64,000 bases of DNA from Vibrio sinus (GTDB lineage Bacteria; Pseudomonadota; Gammaproteobacteria; Enterobacterales; Vibrionaceae). Location: positions 62,001 to 126,000 of the forward strand of contig NZ_JAMKMR010000002.1 of NCBI RefSeq assembly GCF_023634645.1. The letters are read 5' to 3'. Positions 28,347 to 38,819 of this stretch are shown here, piece after piece (position 1 is the stretch's first letter; the number at the start of each line of letters is the position of its first letter). Under the pieces are notes generated by a model that saw nothing but the letters and a program-made list of their open reading frames with translations, had not been told where the DNA came from and made no database searches. A program made the position numbers and the translations under genes.

Positions 28347-28380
28347 TCCCCTTGGGATCGACAAAAACATCCCCCACATA
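28347..28380 (+). promoter_or_regulatory. Heat-shock (sigma-32 type) promoter of groESL
   Basis: CCCCTTGGG at 28348-28356 resembles the sigma-32 -35 element (CCCTTGAA core). CCCCACATA at 28372-28380 resembles its -10 element (CCCCATNTA). The spacing is 15 bases between CTTGGG and CCCC. The position about 85 bp before groES fits. This is a motif match only. Confidence 0.7.
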
Positions 28381-28464
28381 TGTTTCACAAGCCGCTGTAT
28401 CGAGGTTGTCTTGGTACGAAAGCATTTAATTAAACTACATGGAAATTTTCAGGAGAGACGACAG

Positions 28465-28755
28465 ATGAACATTCGTCCATTACATGATCGTGTTATTGTT
28501 GAGCGCCAAGAAGTTGAGTCTAAATCAGCAGGTGGCATCGTTTTGACTGGTTCTGCTGCAGAAAAGTCAACTCGCGGTACTGTTCTAGCTGTGGGTAACG
28601 GCCGCATCCTAGAAAACGGTGAAGTTCAATCATTGGATGTAAAAGTTGGCGATACAGTGATTTTCTCTGAAGGTTACGCGACTAAAACAGAAAAAATCGA
28701 CGGCAAAGAAGTTCTAATCATGTCTGAAAACGACATTATGGCGATCGTTGAGTAA
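28465..28755 (+). CDS. groES: Co-chaperonin GroES
   Basis: A 96-residue protein starting [20 protein letters not shown], with the mobile loop region ([20 protein letters not shown]) and the conserved C-terminal DIMAIVE. It forms the heptameric lid of GroEL. The ATG at 28465 follows AGGAGAGACG; the longer upstream frame is not conserved. groEL follows after 58 bp. The preceding sigma-32-like promoter indicates heat induction. Vibrios usually carry a second groESL pair, which is not in this window. Confidence 0.97.
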   Translation: MNIRPLHDRVIVERQEVESKSAGGIVLTGSAAEKSTRGTVLAVGNGRILENGEVQSLDVKVGDTVIFSEGYATKTEKIDGKEVLIMSENDIMAIVE

Positions 28756-28810
28756 TTTTTTGCTCTGATTCTAAAACGATATATTAAAACCGAATTAAGA
28801 AAGGAAATAA

Positions 28811-30460
<1,650 letters not shown>

Positions 30461-31362
30461 TGCGACAAGCGTCGTACTGACCGTTCTCTAGCAAATGCGC
30501 TAGAGTGAGTGGAAATGTTTTGAACATAACCACTCAAGCTGTTCTTGCGAGGATTTGATAACAGCGCTCTTACCCATAGAGTTCCTCGCTCACTACCTAT
30601 ACCTACCGCGGGAAACCGCGTACTAAAAGAGAGGTGCCAACGCCGTTGGTCCTCTCTATTCTAATTGGATGCGAAAGCATTTCCATTCCTAATAGACATG
30701 GCTTCTTAATTGAGGACAGGCGGATATCGCTCGTTTTTAGACAAGAAGAATGTTTCTTACGGTCAGCACGACCAAAGCTTGTATTTGTATTGTTTTACGA
30801 TTCACCAGCAGTGTGAACTGATAAAACCGACTTTGTAGCGAGTTGTAGCCTAGGGATAGTGCGAGTTTGGTAACGAACTGGTGCGAAGCTTCCTGACAAT
30901 GTACCCCCTGAAAAGGTGCAATTTCTGTGTAAGCAGAATTGTGGATTCCGATAAAGATGATCGGATGAGGGGCTAGGCTTGGTTATAGGGTTAACATACG
31001 TGAACTGTTGATAAACAACGTCAGCCGCACTGAGCGAAATATCTTTGATACGCTCTAACCAAAAGGTACGTGGACAGGTTCTTCCTTTTACATCTGGGAA
31101 GACGCTACTGATGTGCCACCGTTGAATAGACAGAACCTAACTAACTAGTTGTACAAATACAGGAACTTGGTAAGCCCAATCATCCGCCATATGGCAGGCA
31201 ACCCGTGAGGGAAGCTGTTGGATGAGTGGGTAAAGGAACGATGGAAAAAGCGAATGCTCAACTGTAATGGTTGGGATAGAGGTTCAGAATTTGCCTTAAC
31301 TCGAAAGAGTGCAGACTTCCATTAGGTCTTTAATCGTAATACGGCTTGTAAAGCCAAACAGG

Positions 31363-31392
31363 ATGACTAACGAAGCACGCTTCGTTAGTCAT
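31363..31392 (+). repeat. Perfect 14-bp inverted repeat within the intron
   Basis: ATGACTAACGAAGC (31363-31376) and GCTTCGTTAGTCAT (31379-31392) are exact reverse complements separated by AC. It precedes a second hairpin, CCCTAAGGG (31401-31409) with CCCTTAGGG (31423-31431), just upstream of the maturase gene. These are probably stems of domains II-IV. A regulatory role in maturase translation is possible but not shown. Confidence 0.75.
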
Positions 31393-31482
31393 AACGGTCT
31401 CCCTAAGGGTGAAGATACTTTCCCCTTAGGGGAATTATATCTTTATTTCCTTGGGGCGACATTTTACCTTGAGGAAAGCAAG

Positions 31483-32865
31483 ATGAGTACGACTTCATGT
31501 CTACCTGCATTCTCACACTCGAACGATAGCTGGCATACCATCGATTGGAAGCAGTGCAGTCAAAGAGTGAAGAAGCTACAAGTGCGAATTGCGAAAGCAA
31601 CGCAAAACAAAAACTGGCGACAAGTCAAGAAACTACAACGAATGCTTGTGCGCTCTTTCTTTGCCAGAGCACTAGCGGTTCGAAAAGTAACAGAGAACCG
31701 CGGAAAGAAAACACCGGGTGTCGACAAGGAAACTTGGAATACACCAACTTTAAAATGGCAGGCAATAGGCACATTGACAAGGAAAGGCTACAAGCCCAAA
31801 CCTTTGCGTAGAGTGTTTATTCCCAAAGCTAATGGCAAAACGCGTCCGCTTGGGATGACTATGAGAGATAGAGCTATGCAAGCCTTATATTTGCTTGCTC
31901 TGGAACCTGTGTCGGAGACCACAGCAGACCGTAATAGCTATGGCTTTCGCCCCCACCGTTCTAGCGCTGATGCTATCGAACAATGTTTCGTTAACCTCAG
32001 TCGAAAGAGCAGCGCCCAGTGGGTGTTAGAGGGGGACATTAAAGGGTGTTTTGATTTCATTAGTCACGAATGGTTAATAGCTAACATCCCTATGGATAAA
32101 GTGATCCTAACCAAGTGGCTGAAAGCTGGATTTGTGGAATCAGGAGCTTGGAATCCTACAGAAGCAGGTACACCACAAGGCGGTATTATTTCGCCTGTGC
32201 TTGCTAATATGGCTTTGGATGGACTGGAACCAGTGCTGGAATCCCATTTTGGGAAGAAGAACACGAAAGCCAGTTATAAAACCAAGGTCAACTATGTGCG
32301 TTATGCCGATGACTTCATCATTACTGGTATCTCGAAAGAGTTATTAGTCGACGAAGTACTACCATTGGTGGAAGCCTTTATGGCGGAGCGAGGGCTGTCT
32401 CTTTCCAAAGAGAAGACACTCATTACACACATTGAAAAGGGTTTCGATTTTCTGGGACAGAATGTACGGAAATATAACGGTAAGATGTTAATCAAACCGT
32501 CGAAGAAAAACATAAAAACATTCTTGGACAACATACGAGATTATCTTAATAGCCACAAAACGGCTCCAGCTTCGGCCGTAATTGCCAAGCTGAACCCGAT
32601 GATTCTAGGATGGTGCAACTACCATCGTTGGGTATGTGCTAGTGAGACATTCAAGTATGTGGATTACCGGATCTGGAAAATGCTCTGGCGTTGGTGCCGA
32701 CGCATCCATGCCAATCGCCGTAAACGCTGGATTAAAGAGAAATACTTTAAATCAGTGGGAGATAGGAATTGGGTATTCAGTGCACCAAAGCGAAAGGGAG
32801 AAGATGGATACCACCGTCTGCTTTACGCAGCCAGGGTGAAAATCGACAGGCACGTGAAGATTTGA
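31483..32865 (+). CDS. ltrA: Group II intron-encoded reverse transcriptase/maturase (HNH domain cut off)
   Basis: A 460-residue intron-encoded protein. The RT domain includes TRPLGMTMRDRAMQALYLLA, YGFRPHRSSADAI, TPQGGIISPVLANMALDGLE and the catalytic YADD in VRYADDFIITG. The maturase domain X follows (KNIKTFLDNIRDYL, NPMILGWCNYHRWV). The start is the ATG at 31483 after GAGGAAAG; upstream sequence in the same frame is intron RNA structure. The frame ends at TGA (32863-32865), but the same frame continues directly into an HNH endonuclease domain, so the stop looks like a recent nonsense change. RT and splicing functions should be intact; DNA cleavage may be lost. Confidence 0.9.
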   Translation: MSTTSCLPAFSHSNDSWHTIDWKQCSQRVKKLQVRIAKATQNKNWRQVKKLQRMLVRSFFARALAVRKVTENRGKKTPGVDKETWNTPTLKWQAIGTLTRKGYKPKPLRRVFIPKANGKTRPLGMTMRDRAMQALYLLALEPVSETTADRNSYGFRPHRSSADAIEQCFVNLSRKSSAQWVLEGDIKGCFDFISHEWLIANIPMDKVILTKWLKAGFVESGAWNPTEAGTPQGGIISPVLANMALDGLEPVLESHFGKKNTKASYKTKVNYVRYADDFIITGISKELLVDEVLPLVEAFMAERGLSLSKEKTLITHIEKGFDFLGQNVRKYNGKMLIKPSKKNIKTFLDNIRDYLNSHKTAPASAVIAKLNPMILGWCNYHRWVCASETFKYVDYRIWKMLWRWCRRIHANRRKRWIKEKYFKSVGDRNWVFSAPKRKGEDGYHRLLYAARVKIDRHVKI

Positions 32866-33144
32866 GCATTAGCGAATTGTTACCTGCCTGAAGATGAGCA
32901 ATATTTTGAGCGTCTGAAGATGCAAAGGCTGAAAAAGTCTTTGTCGGGTAACATGAAGCTTTGGAGGATTGTTGAAAGGCAAGGCTACAAATGTGCGGTC
33001 TGTGAACAACCGTTTTATTCTGAGGATGAATGGGATATACACCATATCGTCCGAAGAGTTGATGGAGGTTCCGACCAAAGTTCCAATCTGATGATGTTAC
33101 ATATCAATTGCCACAATATGATTCATTCAAATGGTTGCGTATAG
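32866..33144 (+). pseudogene. Severed HNH endonuclease domain of the intron protein
   Basis: The reading frame of the maturase resumes immediately after the TGA: PEDEQYFERLKMQRLKKSLS, then VERQGYKCAVCEQPF, DIHHIVRRVDGGSD and HINCHNMIHSNGC. The CxxC zinc pair, the HH of the HNH active site, the N and the final H-x3-H-x4-C elements are all present. Without the stop the full protein would be about 553 residues, normal for this class. Independent translation from the ATG at 32920 would give 74 residues, but no good ribosome site precedes it. Confidence 0.8.
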
Positions 33145-33624
33145 AGTTGTAACCATTTACTATGTGAATGTTAACTCTATCCCATTAGGGAGATTTTAAG
33201 AAGGAGGGCGTACTTTTGGCCGAATTTTTGAATATCCCCGATTTGCGTCTGTGCTGGTGCGCTCAGGTATCGGTTAGAAGGGGATAAAGTTAGGAGCTAG
33301 CGGGAAGAGATACCCATATACATATCTTACTAAGGATGGTATATGGCCTCTGCTGACAGGCACCACTGACAGTCAGACTGTAATGGACGAAGAGTAGACC
33401 GATAGAAACCTGAATTGGGTATAGACAAGCCCTTCTCAGTAGAACTGCAAATCTCAGACTCCGCTCCATCTAATTTGTAAGGTTGCTGGTTCTTATGTAA
33501 ATAAGAGCTTATAAAGGCTTGAGCCGTATGCGGGGAAACTCGCACGTACGGTTCTTAGGGGAGGGATAAACAGTAATGTTTGTTCCTTACCCGCCATCAT
33601 CCCCTTATCACTCTTTCAGTGAAT

Positions 33625-33657
33625 AAAAACGGAGGCTTGTTAGTCTCCGTTTTTTTA
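33625..33657 (+). terminator. Rho-independent terminator, probably that of groESL
   Basis: ACGGAG (33629-33634) pairs with CTCCGT (33645-33650), flanked by an A-run on the left and seven Ts on the right. It lies just past the intron and is likely the original groEL terminator displaced by the insertion. Confidence 0.8.
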
Positions 33658-33717
33658 TCTGTTAAACCGATAGAAACCAATGCTATCTTGATGAGACGAT
33701 AGCAAGTCAGGTGAGTT

Positions 33718-35166
33718 ATGCATATACAGAATCTCCACTATTCAAAGGCCACTTCCGTACTCAAAATCAAGGAATGGAAACTCGATCCTAACCAGCATTG
33801 GGCGATCTTTACCGCACAGAGTCATAGCGCTTCTTTACTGTGCCAAATCTTAACTGGGCAGATTCAGCCAAATTCTGGACAGGTGGTAGGGCTGCCTAGC
33901 TCTGTGGCTTGTGTTTCTTTGTCTATGCAACAGGAATTGTTGGATGAAGAGTTGGCCAAAGAAGACACAGATTTTTTAGACCGCATTGATTATGGCACGC
34001 CTGTTGAAACTCTGATTGAAAATTCGGCCGGGAATAAAGAAGATGTCGATAAGTTGATCTCGTTGACCGATCTGGACCACCTCAGGCATTCAGGCTTTAG
34101 AAAACTGTCTACGGGGGAAACGCGCCGGCTTATGCTAGCCATGGCACTGGCGAAAAAGCCCACACTGCTTATTCTCGATGAACCATATTCTGGGATGGAC
34201 ACGGCCCACCGCCAGCAGCTCACTGAACTACTGGATAAACTCTCGAGCGACATTCAGCTTATTGTGGTGAGTTCTCGAGAAGATGAGTTGCCGCAATGTA
34301 TTAGCCATATTGCCTTGTTTGATCATCAATCAATGACAGAGTGTTTGACTAAAGAACAATGGGCAGCACACCCGCTGAAGAGTCAGATTAAAGCGCTGTC
34401 TGAGCAAAAGGCTCAAGTCATGCTGGACTTAATTGAGTCCCAACCAGCAATAAGTGATAGTCATGATGTGTTGCTTGAGATGAATGAGGTTGAAGTCAGT
34501 TATGTTGATAAGCACATATTCGGTGGCTTAAATTGGCAGATTAAGGCCGGTGAACATTGGCAAATTAAAGGCCCGAATGGTTGTGGAAAGAGCACGTTAC
34601 TTGGCTTAATCACGGGCGATCATCCGCAAAGTTACAGTAATGATATTACTGTCTTGGGTATGAAGCGGGGCGGCGGTGAGAGTATCTGGGATATCAAACG
34701 CCAGATAGGCATCGTTTCCTCTGCACTGCATTTGCAATACCGCGTTAGCTGTAATGCTCTGGATGTTTTGCTATCGGGGTTGTTTGATTCGATTGGCCTG
34801 TACGATCAGCCCAGTAAACACCAACTCCAGCTGGCCTACCAATGGTTAGATGTACTAGAAATGAAGGCACTGGAAAAAATCAGTTTTCGTTCATTAGACT
34901 ATGGCCAACAAAGGTTATTGTTAATTGGTCGAGCACTGATCAAGCAGCCAGCGCTACTGATTTTAGATGAGCCTTATCAAGGCTTAGATTATCTCAGCAG
35001 AAAGTTGGTGTATTGCGTGCTAGATAAGATTGCCAAGGCGAATTTGAGTCAGATATTGTATGTGACTCATTATGAAGACGAAGCACTTTCAGCTATTCAC
35101 AATTTTGTCGAGTTCGAAGCAGGTCAAGCGGGTTATGTGCCAATGGTTAAGCGAAGAAATGGTTAA
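33718..35166 (+). CDS. modF: ModF-type protein with two ABC ATPase domains
   Basis: A 482-residue protein of two tandem ABC domains. The second (from about residue 250) is complete: Walker A GPNGCGKSTLL and Walker B LLILDEPYQGLD. The first keeps the signature LSTGETRRLMLA and Walker B LLILDEPYSGMD, but its Walker A position reads FTAQSHSASLL instead of GxxGxGKS. The family is E. coli ModF (PhrA), a soluble ABC protein of unclear role often linked to molybdate genes. No molybdate transport gene is adjacent. The gene stands alone between the groESL terminator and the convergent OmpA-like gene. Confidence 0.85.
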   Translation: MHIQNLHYSKATSVLKIKEWKLDPNQHWAIFTAQSHSASLLCQILTGQIQPNSGQVVGLPSSVACVSLSMQQELLDEELAKEDTDFLDRIDYGTPVETLIENSAGNKEDVDKLISLTDLDHLRHSGFRKLSTGETRRLMLAMALAKKPTLLILDEPYSGMDTAHRQQLTELLDKLSSDIQLIVVSSREDELPQCISHIALFDHQSMTECLTKEQWAAHPLKSQIKALSEQKAQVMLDLIESQPAISDSHDVLLEMNEVEVSYVDKHIFGGLNWQIKAGEHWQIKGPNGCGKSTLLGLITGDHPQSYSNDITVLGMKRGGGESIWDIKRQIGIVSSALHLQYRVSCNALDVLLSGLFDSIGLYDQPSKHQLQLAYQWLDVLEMKALEKISFRSLDYGQQRLLLIGRALIKQPALLILDEPYQGLDYLSRKLVYCVLDKIAKANLSQILYVTHYEDEALSAIHNFVEFEAGQAGYVPMVKRRNG

Positions 35167-35185
35167 ACGACAAACTCGCTGATAG

Positions 35186-35211
35186 AAAAAGAGCCGCTGC
35201 TGGCGGCTCTA
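35186..35211 (-). terminator. Rho-independent terminator of the OmpA-like gene
   Basis: GAGCCGC (35191-35197) pairs with GCGGCTC (35203-35209). On the minus strand the stem is followed by TTTTT. It lies about 20 bp past the end of the OmpA-like lipoprotein gene. Confidence 0.8.
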
Positions 35212-35230
35212 AAGTTTGTCATCCAATAGG

Positions 35231-35887
35231 TTACATTGGAGTCAGTACGATTTCTACACGGCGGTTTTCTGCGCGGCCTTTAGAAGTACTGTTGCTGGCA
35301 ATTGGGTTTGCTTCTCCCATGCCTTTTTCATTCAGGCGAGCATATTTAGTGCCATGAGAAAGGAAGTAGCCGCCAACGGCATTGGCACGTTTGTCTGACA
35401 ACAATTTGTTGTAGCTGGCCGAGCCCGTATTGTCGGTGTAACCAAGAATATTGATGCGCGTTTTGTCGTATTCTTTAACAACCAATACCACGCTGCTTAG
35501 CACCTTGTCTGCGCCTGGTTTAAGCGTGCTGCTGTTGGTTGCAAAAGTGATAGCGTTTGGCATGTTTAAGGTGATGTTGTTGCCGCTTCTGGTCACGCTA
35601 ACACCAGAGCCTTGCAGTTGCTGTCTCAATTTGGCTTCTTGTACATCCATATAGTAGCCGATGCCACCACCAACTGCTGCGCCACCAAGAGCACCTATCA
35701 GTGCCCCTTTACCTTTGTCGTTACTGGTCGCAGCACCAAGCACCGCGCCGCCAATGGCACCGATTGCAGATCCCTTCGCGACAGAGGAAGTTTGCTGCTC
35801 GCCTGTATACGGGTTGATAGTGGTACAACCGGATAGAACGATGGCACCTGCTATCGACAATGAGGCCAGCTTTTTACTAAATTTCAT
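35231..35887 (-). CDS. OmpA-family outer-membrane lipoprotein (YiaD-like)
   Basis: A 218-residue protein. A lipoprotein signal peptide comes first (MKFSKKLASLSIAGAIVLSGC, lipobox LSGC). A glycine-zipper stretch follows (SAIGAIGGAVLGAA, GALIGALGGAAVGGGIGYYM), and then a C-terminal OmpA peptidoglycan-binding domain (ILGYTDNTGSASYNKLLSDK, then RAENRRVEIVL). It should sit in the outer membrane and bind peptidoglycan. The start is the ATG at 35887, the only one giving a proper signal peptide; the frame extends much further upstream but without conserved sequence. Confidence 0.9.
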   Translation of the reverse strand: MKFSKKLASLSIAGAIVLSGCTTINPYTGEQQTSSVAKGSAIGAIGGAVLGAATSNDKGKGALIGALGGAAVGGGIGYYMDVQEAKLRQQLQGSGVSVTRSGNNITLNMPNAITFATNSSTLKPGADKVLSSVVLVVKEYDKTRINILGYTDNTGSASYNKLLSDKRANAVGGYFLSHGTKYARLNEKGMGEANPIASNSTSKGRAENRRVEIVLTPM

Positions 35888-36024
35888 AAGATTATATTCT
35901 CGCAGTTCGCTTAATCCGTACCCGTTGATAGGCAGGGTGTTATAAAAAATCTGCGCAGGATTATAGCGTATTTGATGAACAGTGTTCAAAAGAGGGGAGT
36001 GTAAAGTGTTTGTCAAAGATGTCA

Positions 36025-36052
36025 GCATTGGAGCGCTGATTGGCTCCAATGC
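36025..36052. repeat. Inverted repeat downstream of glpX
   Basis: ATTGGAGC and GCTCCAAT are reverse complements separated by about nine bases. It follows glpX on the minus strand but has no clear T-run, so it is only a possible terminator or message-stabilising hairpin. Confidence 0.5.
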
Positions 36053-36096
36053 TGCAGTTTTCGCCTTCTGTTGGAAATAACAGAATATCGTGTTGA

Positions 36097-37104
36097 TTAT
36101 AAAATAAGTTTTCTGATTTCTGGGTCTTTTCTGTCTAGGTAGTGTGTAGATTTGATGCGTCGGATGGTTCGGCAATGACCTCGTATTAACAAGGTTTCTG
36201 TTGTGGCCATACTGCCGCTGCGAGTGATGCCCTCTAGCAAATCACCTTTGGTAATGCCAGTGGCAGAAAAGATGACATTATCGCTGCGAGCCATATCTTC
36301 CAATCGCAGTATGGTGTTAGCTTCAACGCCCATTTCTTGGCAGCGCTTAACCTCTTCTGCGCCAAACTTGCGATTTTCTTCACTATCGCCTTTGACCAGA
36401 TGGCGCGGCAGTAAGCGTGCTTGCATGTCGCCATTGAGTGCTCGAATTACCGCAGCAGACACTACCCCTTCAGGCGCTCCGCCCACACAATACATCACAT
36501 CGACCTCACTGTCGGGCATACAGGTTAAAATGGAAGCCGCGACATCGCCATCTGGCACTGCGAAGACTTTTACGCCCAAGGAGTGCATTTGGGCAATCAC
36601 CTTATCATGACGTGGTTTTGCCAGCGTGATAACCACCAGATCTTGCATTGGCTTACCTAGCGCCTTAGCGATGTTTTGTAGATTGTCTTGGATAGGTTTG
36701 TTTAAGTCGATGCAACCTTTGGCCCCAGGCCCCACGACAAGCTTTTCCATGTACATATCGGGGGCTTTCAAGAAGCTGCCGTGTTCGCCCGCGGCCAGTA
36801 CGGATAAAGCATTAGATTGCCCCATTGCTGTCATTCTCGTCCCTTCAATTGGGTCGACCGCAATATCGACACTATCGCCACCTAAACCGAGCTTTTCGCC
36901 GATATATAGCATGGGAGCCTCGTCTATTTCTCCTTCGCCAATAACAATTTCGCCGTTGATTTCGGCTTGGTTGAGTAAATTGCGCATGGCTTCTACCGCT
37001 GCGCCATCGGCGGCATTTTTGTCACCTCGTCCGAGCCATTTGTACCCAGCAAGTGCAGCGCCTTCGGTTACTCGTGAAAACGCCATCGCCAAATCACGTT
37101 TCAT
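36097..37104 (-). CDS. glpX: Class II fructose-1,6-bisphosphatase
   Basis: A 335-residue GlpX enzyme. Motifs include GEGEIDEAPMLYIGEKLG (metal-binding acidic cluster), DIAVDPIEGTRMTAMGQSNA and MYCVGGAPEGVVSAAVIRAL. It hydrolyses fructose-1,6-bisphosphate in gluconeogenesis. The ATG is at 37104. It is divergent from zapB with about 230 bp between them and is not in a glycerol operon here. Length and motifs are normal. Confidence 0.95.
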   Translation of the reverse strand: MKRDLAMAFSRVTEGAALAGYKWLGRGDKNAADGAAVEAMRNLLNQAEINGEIVIGEGEIDEAPMLYIGEKLGLGGDSVDIAVDPIEGTRMTAMGQSNALSVLAAGEHGSFLKAPDMYMEKLVVGPGAKGCIDLNKPIQDNLQNIAKALGKPMQDLVVITLAKPRHDKVIAQMHSLGVKVFAVPDGDVAASILTCMPDSEVDVMYCVGGAPEGVVSAAVIRALNGDMQARLLPRHLVKGDSEENRKFGAEEVKRCQEMGVEANTILRLEDMARSDNVIFSATGITKGDLLEGITRSGSMATTETLLIRGHCRTIRRIKSTHYLDRKDPEIRKLIL

Positions 37105-37336
37105 GCAAACTCCAAATCAATCTATGGGAAATATTGTTGGCGCGATAGTAGCACAAAGCAAATCAGGGGTTGAGATTCATTGTTATTGGTTAATGGCAAT
37201 GCTTTGTGCAGTTTAAGTGTTTTTTTTGCGCGAATAGTGGAAAAATCGAAGATAGATGGTGTTTCTGTGGCACTAGCTGAGTAGAATGGAAAAATAGGAA
37301 ATAATCTCGACCGATTAATATACAAGGTAGGCAAAG

Positions 37337-37579
37337 ATGTCTTTTGAAGTACTTGAACAACTAGAAGCAAAAATTCAAACTGCAGTCGATACCATCGCAC
37401 TGTTACAGATGGAAGTCGAAGAGCTTAAAGGGCAAAAAGAACAATTGGCAAATGAAGCCTACGAACTAAAAGAAAGTCGTGAGGAGCTTGAGCGCAGAGC
37501 TGAGCAAATGCAACAAGAACACAGTGCTTGGCAAGAGCGTATTCGTAGCCTTTTGGGTAAAATGGAAGAAGTTGAGTAA
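37337..37579 (+). CDS. zapB: Cell division protein ZapB
   Basis: An 80-residue, almost entirely coiled-coil protein ([20 protein letters not shown], then continuous heptads rich in E, K and Q). It matches ZapB, the Z-ring-associated factor that bridges ZapA and MatP. A ribosome site (AAGGTAGG) precedes the ATG. It ends just before a strong bidirectional terminator. Confidence 0.9.
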   Translation: MSFEVLEQLEAKIQTAVDTIALLQMEVEELKGQKEQLANEAYELKESREELERRAEQMQQEHSAWQERIRSLLGKMEEVE

Positions 37580-37603
37580 TTTACTCACTTTGGATAGCGC
37601 AAT

Positions 37604-37632
37604 AAAAAACGCCAACATGATTGGCGTTTTTT
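37604..37632. terminator. Bidirectional rho-independent terminator between zapB and metF
   Basis: AAAAAACGCCAA (37604-37615) and TTGGCGTTTTTT (37621-37632) are exact reverse complements with a five-base loop. Runs of six A and six T make it functional for both convergent genes. Confidence 0.9.
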
Positions 37633-37654
37633 CATCTTAGCCTGCAATTTCCTA

Positions 37655-38578
<924 letters not shown>

Positions 38579-38589
38579 TTAAACTTTAT

Positions 38590-38621
38590 TTACGTTTAGA
38601 CGTCTATATGTCCATAGGATG
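38590..38621. promoter_or_regulatory. MetJ operator array upstream of metF
   Basis: Four adjacent octamers read TTTACGTT, AGACGTCT, ATATGTCC and ATAGGATG. The second is a perfect MetJ consensus box; the outer ones are degraded, as is usual in cooperative MetJ arrays. Confidence 0.85.
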
Positions 38622-38672
38622 GATTGAATACGATTTGCTGTCAATACAACGAACATGAAATTTATTCATGTT

Positions 38673-38705
38673 GATACCCAAGTATCTTCAAGATGATCTG
38701 ACTTC
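38673..38705. repeat. Interspersed intergenic repeat, copy 1
   Basis: GATACCCAAGTATCTTCAAG, continuing ATGATCTGACTTC, matches in reverse orientation a second element at 62112-62144. The shared core is TACCC-A-GTA-CTTCAAGATG. It lies between metF and metL, outside any gene, and resembles the TATACCCAAGTA-type repeats common in Vibrio intergenic DNA. Confidence 0.55.
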
Positions 38706-38774
38706 ATTTATCAGCATAAAGGAGTTCAGTTGTAATTGTTGTGAAAAGCGGCTGGGAAAGGGTTATTGGGATGG

Positions 38775-38801
38775 GCATGGCCAGTATTTATCTGGCCATG
38801 C
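38775..38801 (-). terminator. Hairpin downstream of metBL
   Basis: GCATGGCCAG (38775-38784) and CTGGCCATGC (38792-38801) are exact reverse complements with a seven-base loop, about 20 bp past the metL stop. There is no T-run on the minus strand, so termination would need another factor; it may instead protect the 3' end. Confidence 0.5.
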
Positions 38802-38819
38802 TGGAGTGAGAAGCGGTGA

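Noticed and set aside
30634..30816. 60-residue frame downstream of groEL
   Set aside because: It lies in domain I of the intron, which is structured RNA; no ribosome site or similarity.
31309..31482. N-terminal extension of the maturase frame
   Set aside because: It contains the intron hairpins and is not conserved; the ATG at 31483 has a good ribosome site and matches family starts.
36626..37216. 196-residue plus-strand frame over glpX
   Set aside because: It is the antisense shadow of glpX, with low-complexity Ser/Pro/Ala composition and no motif.
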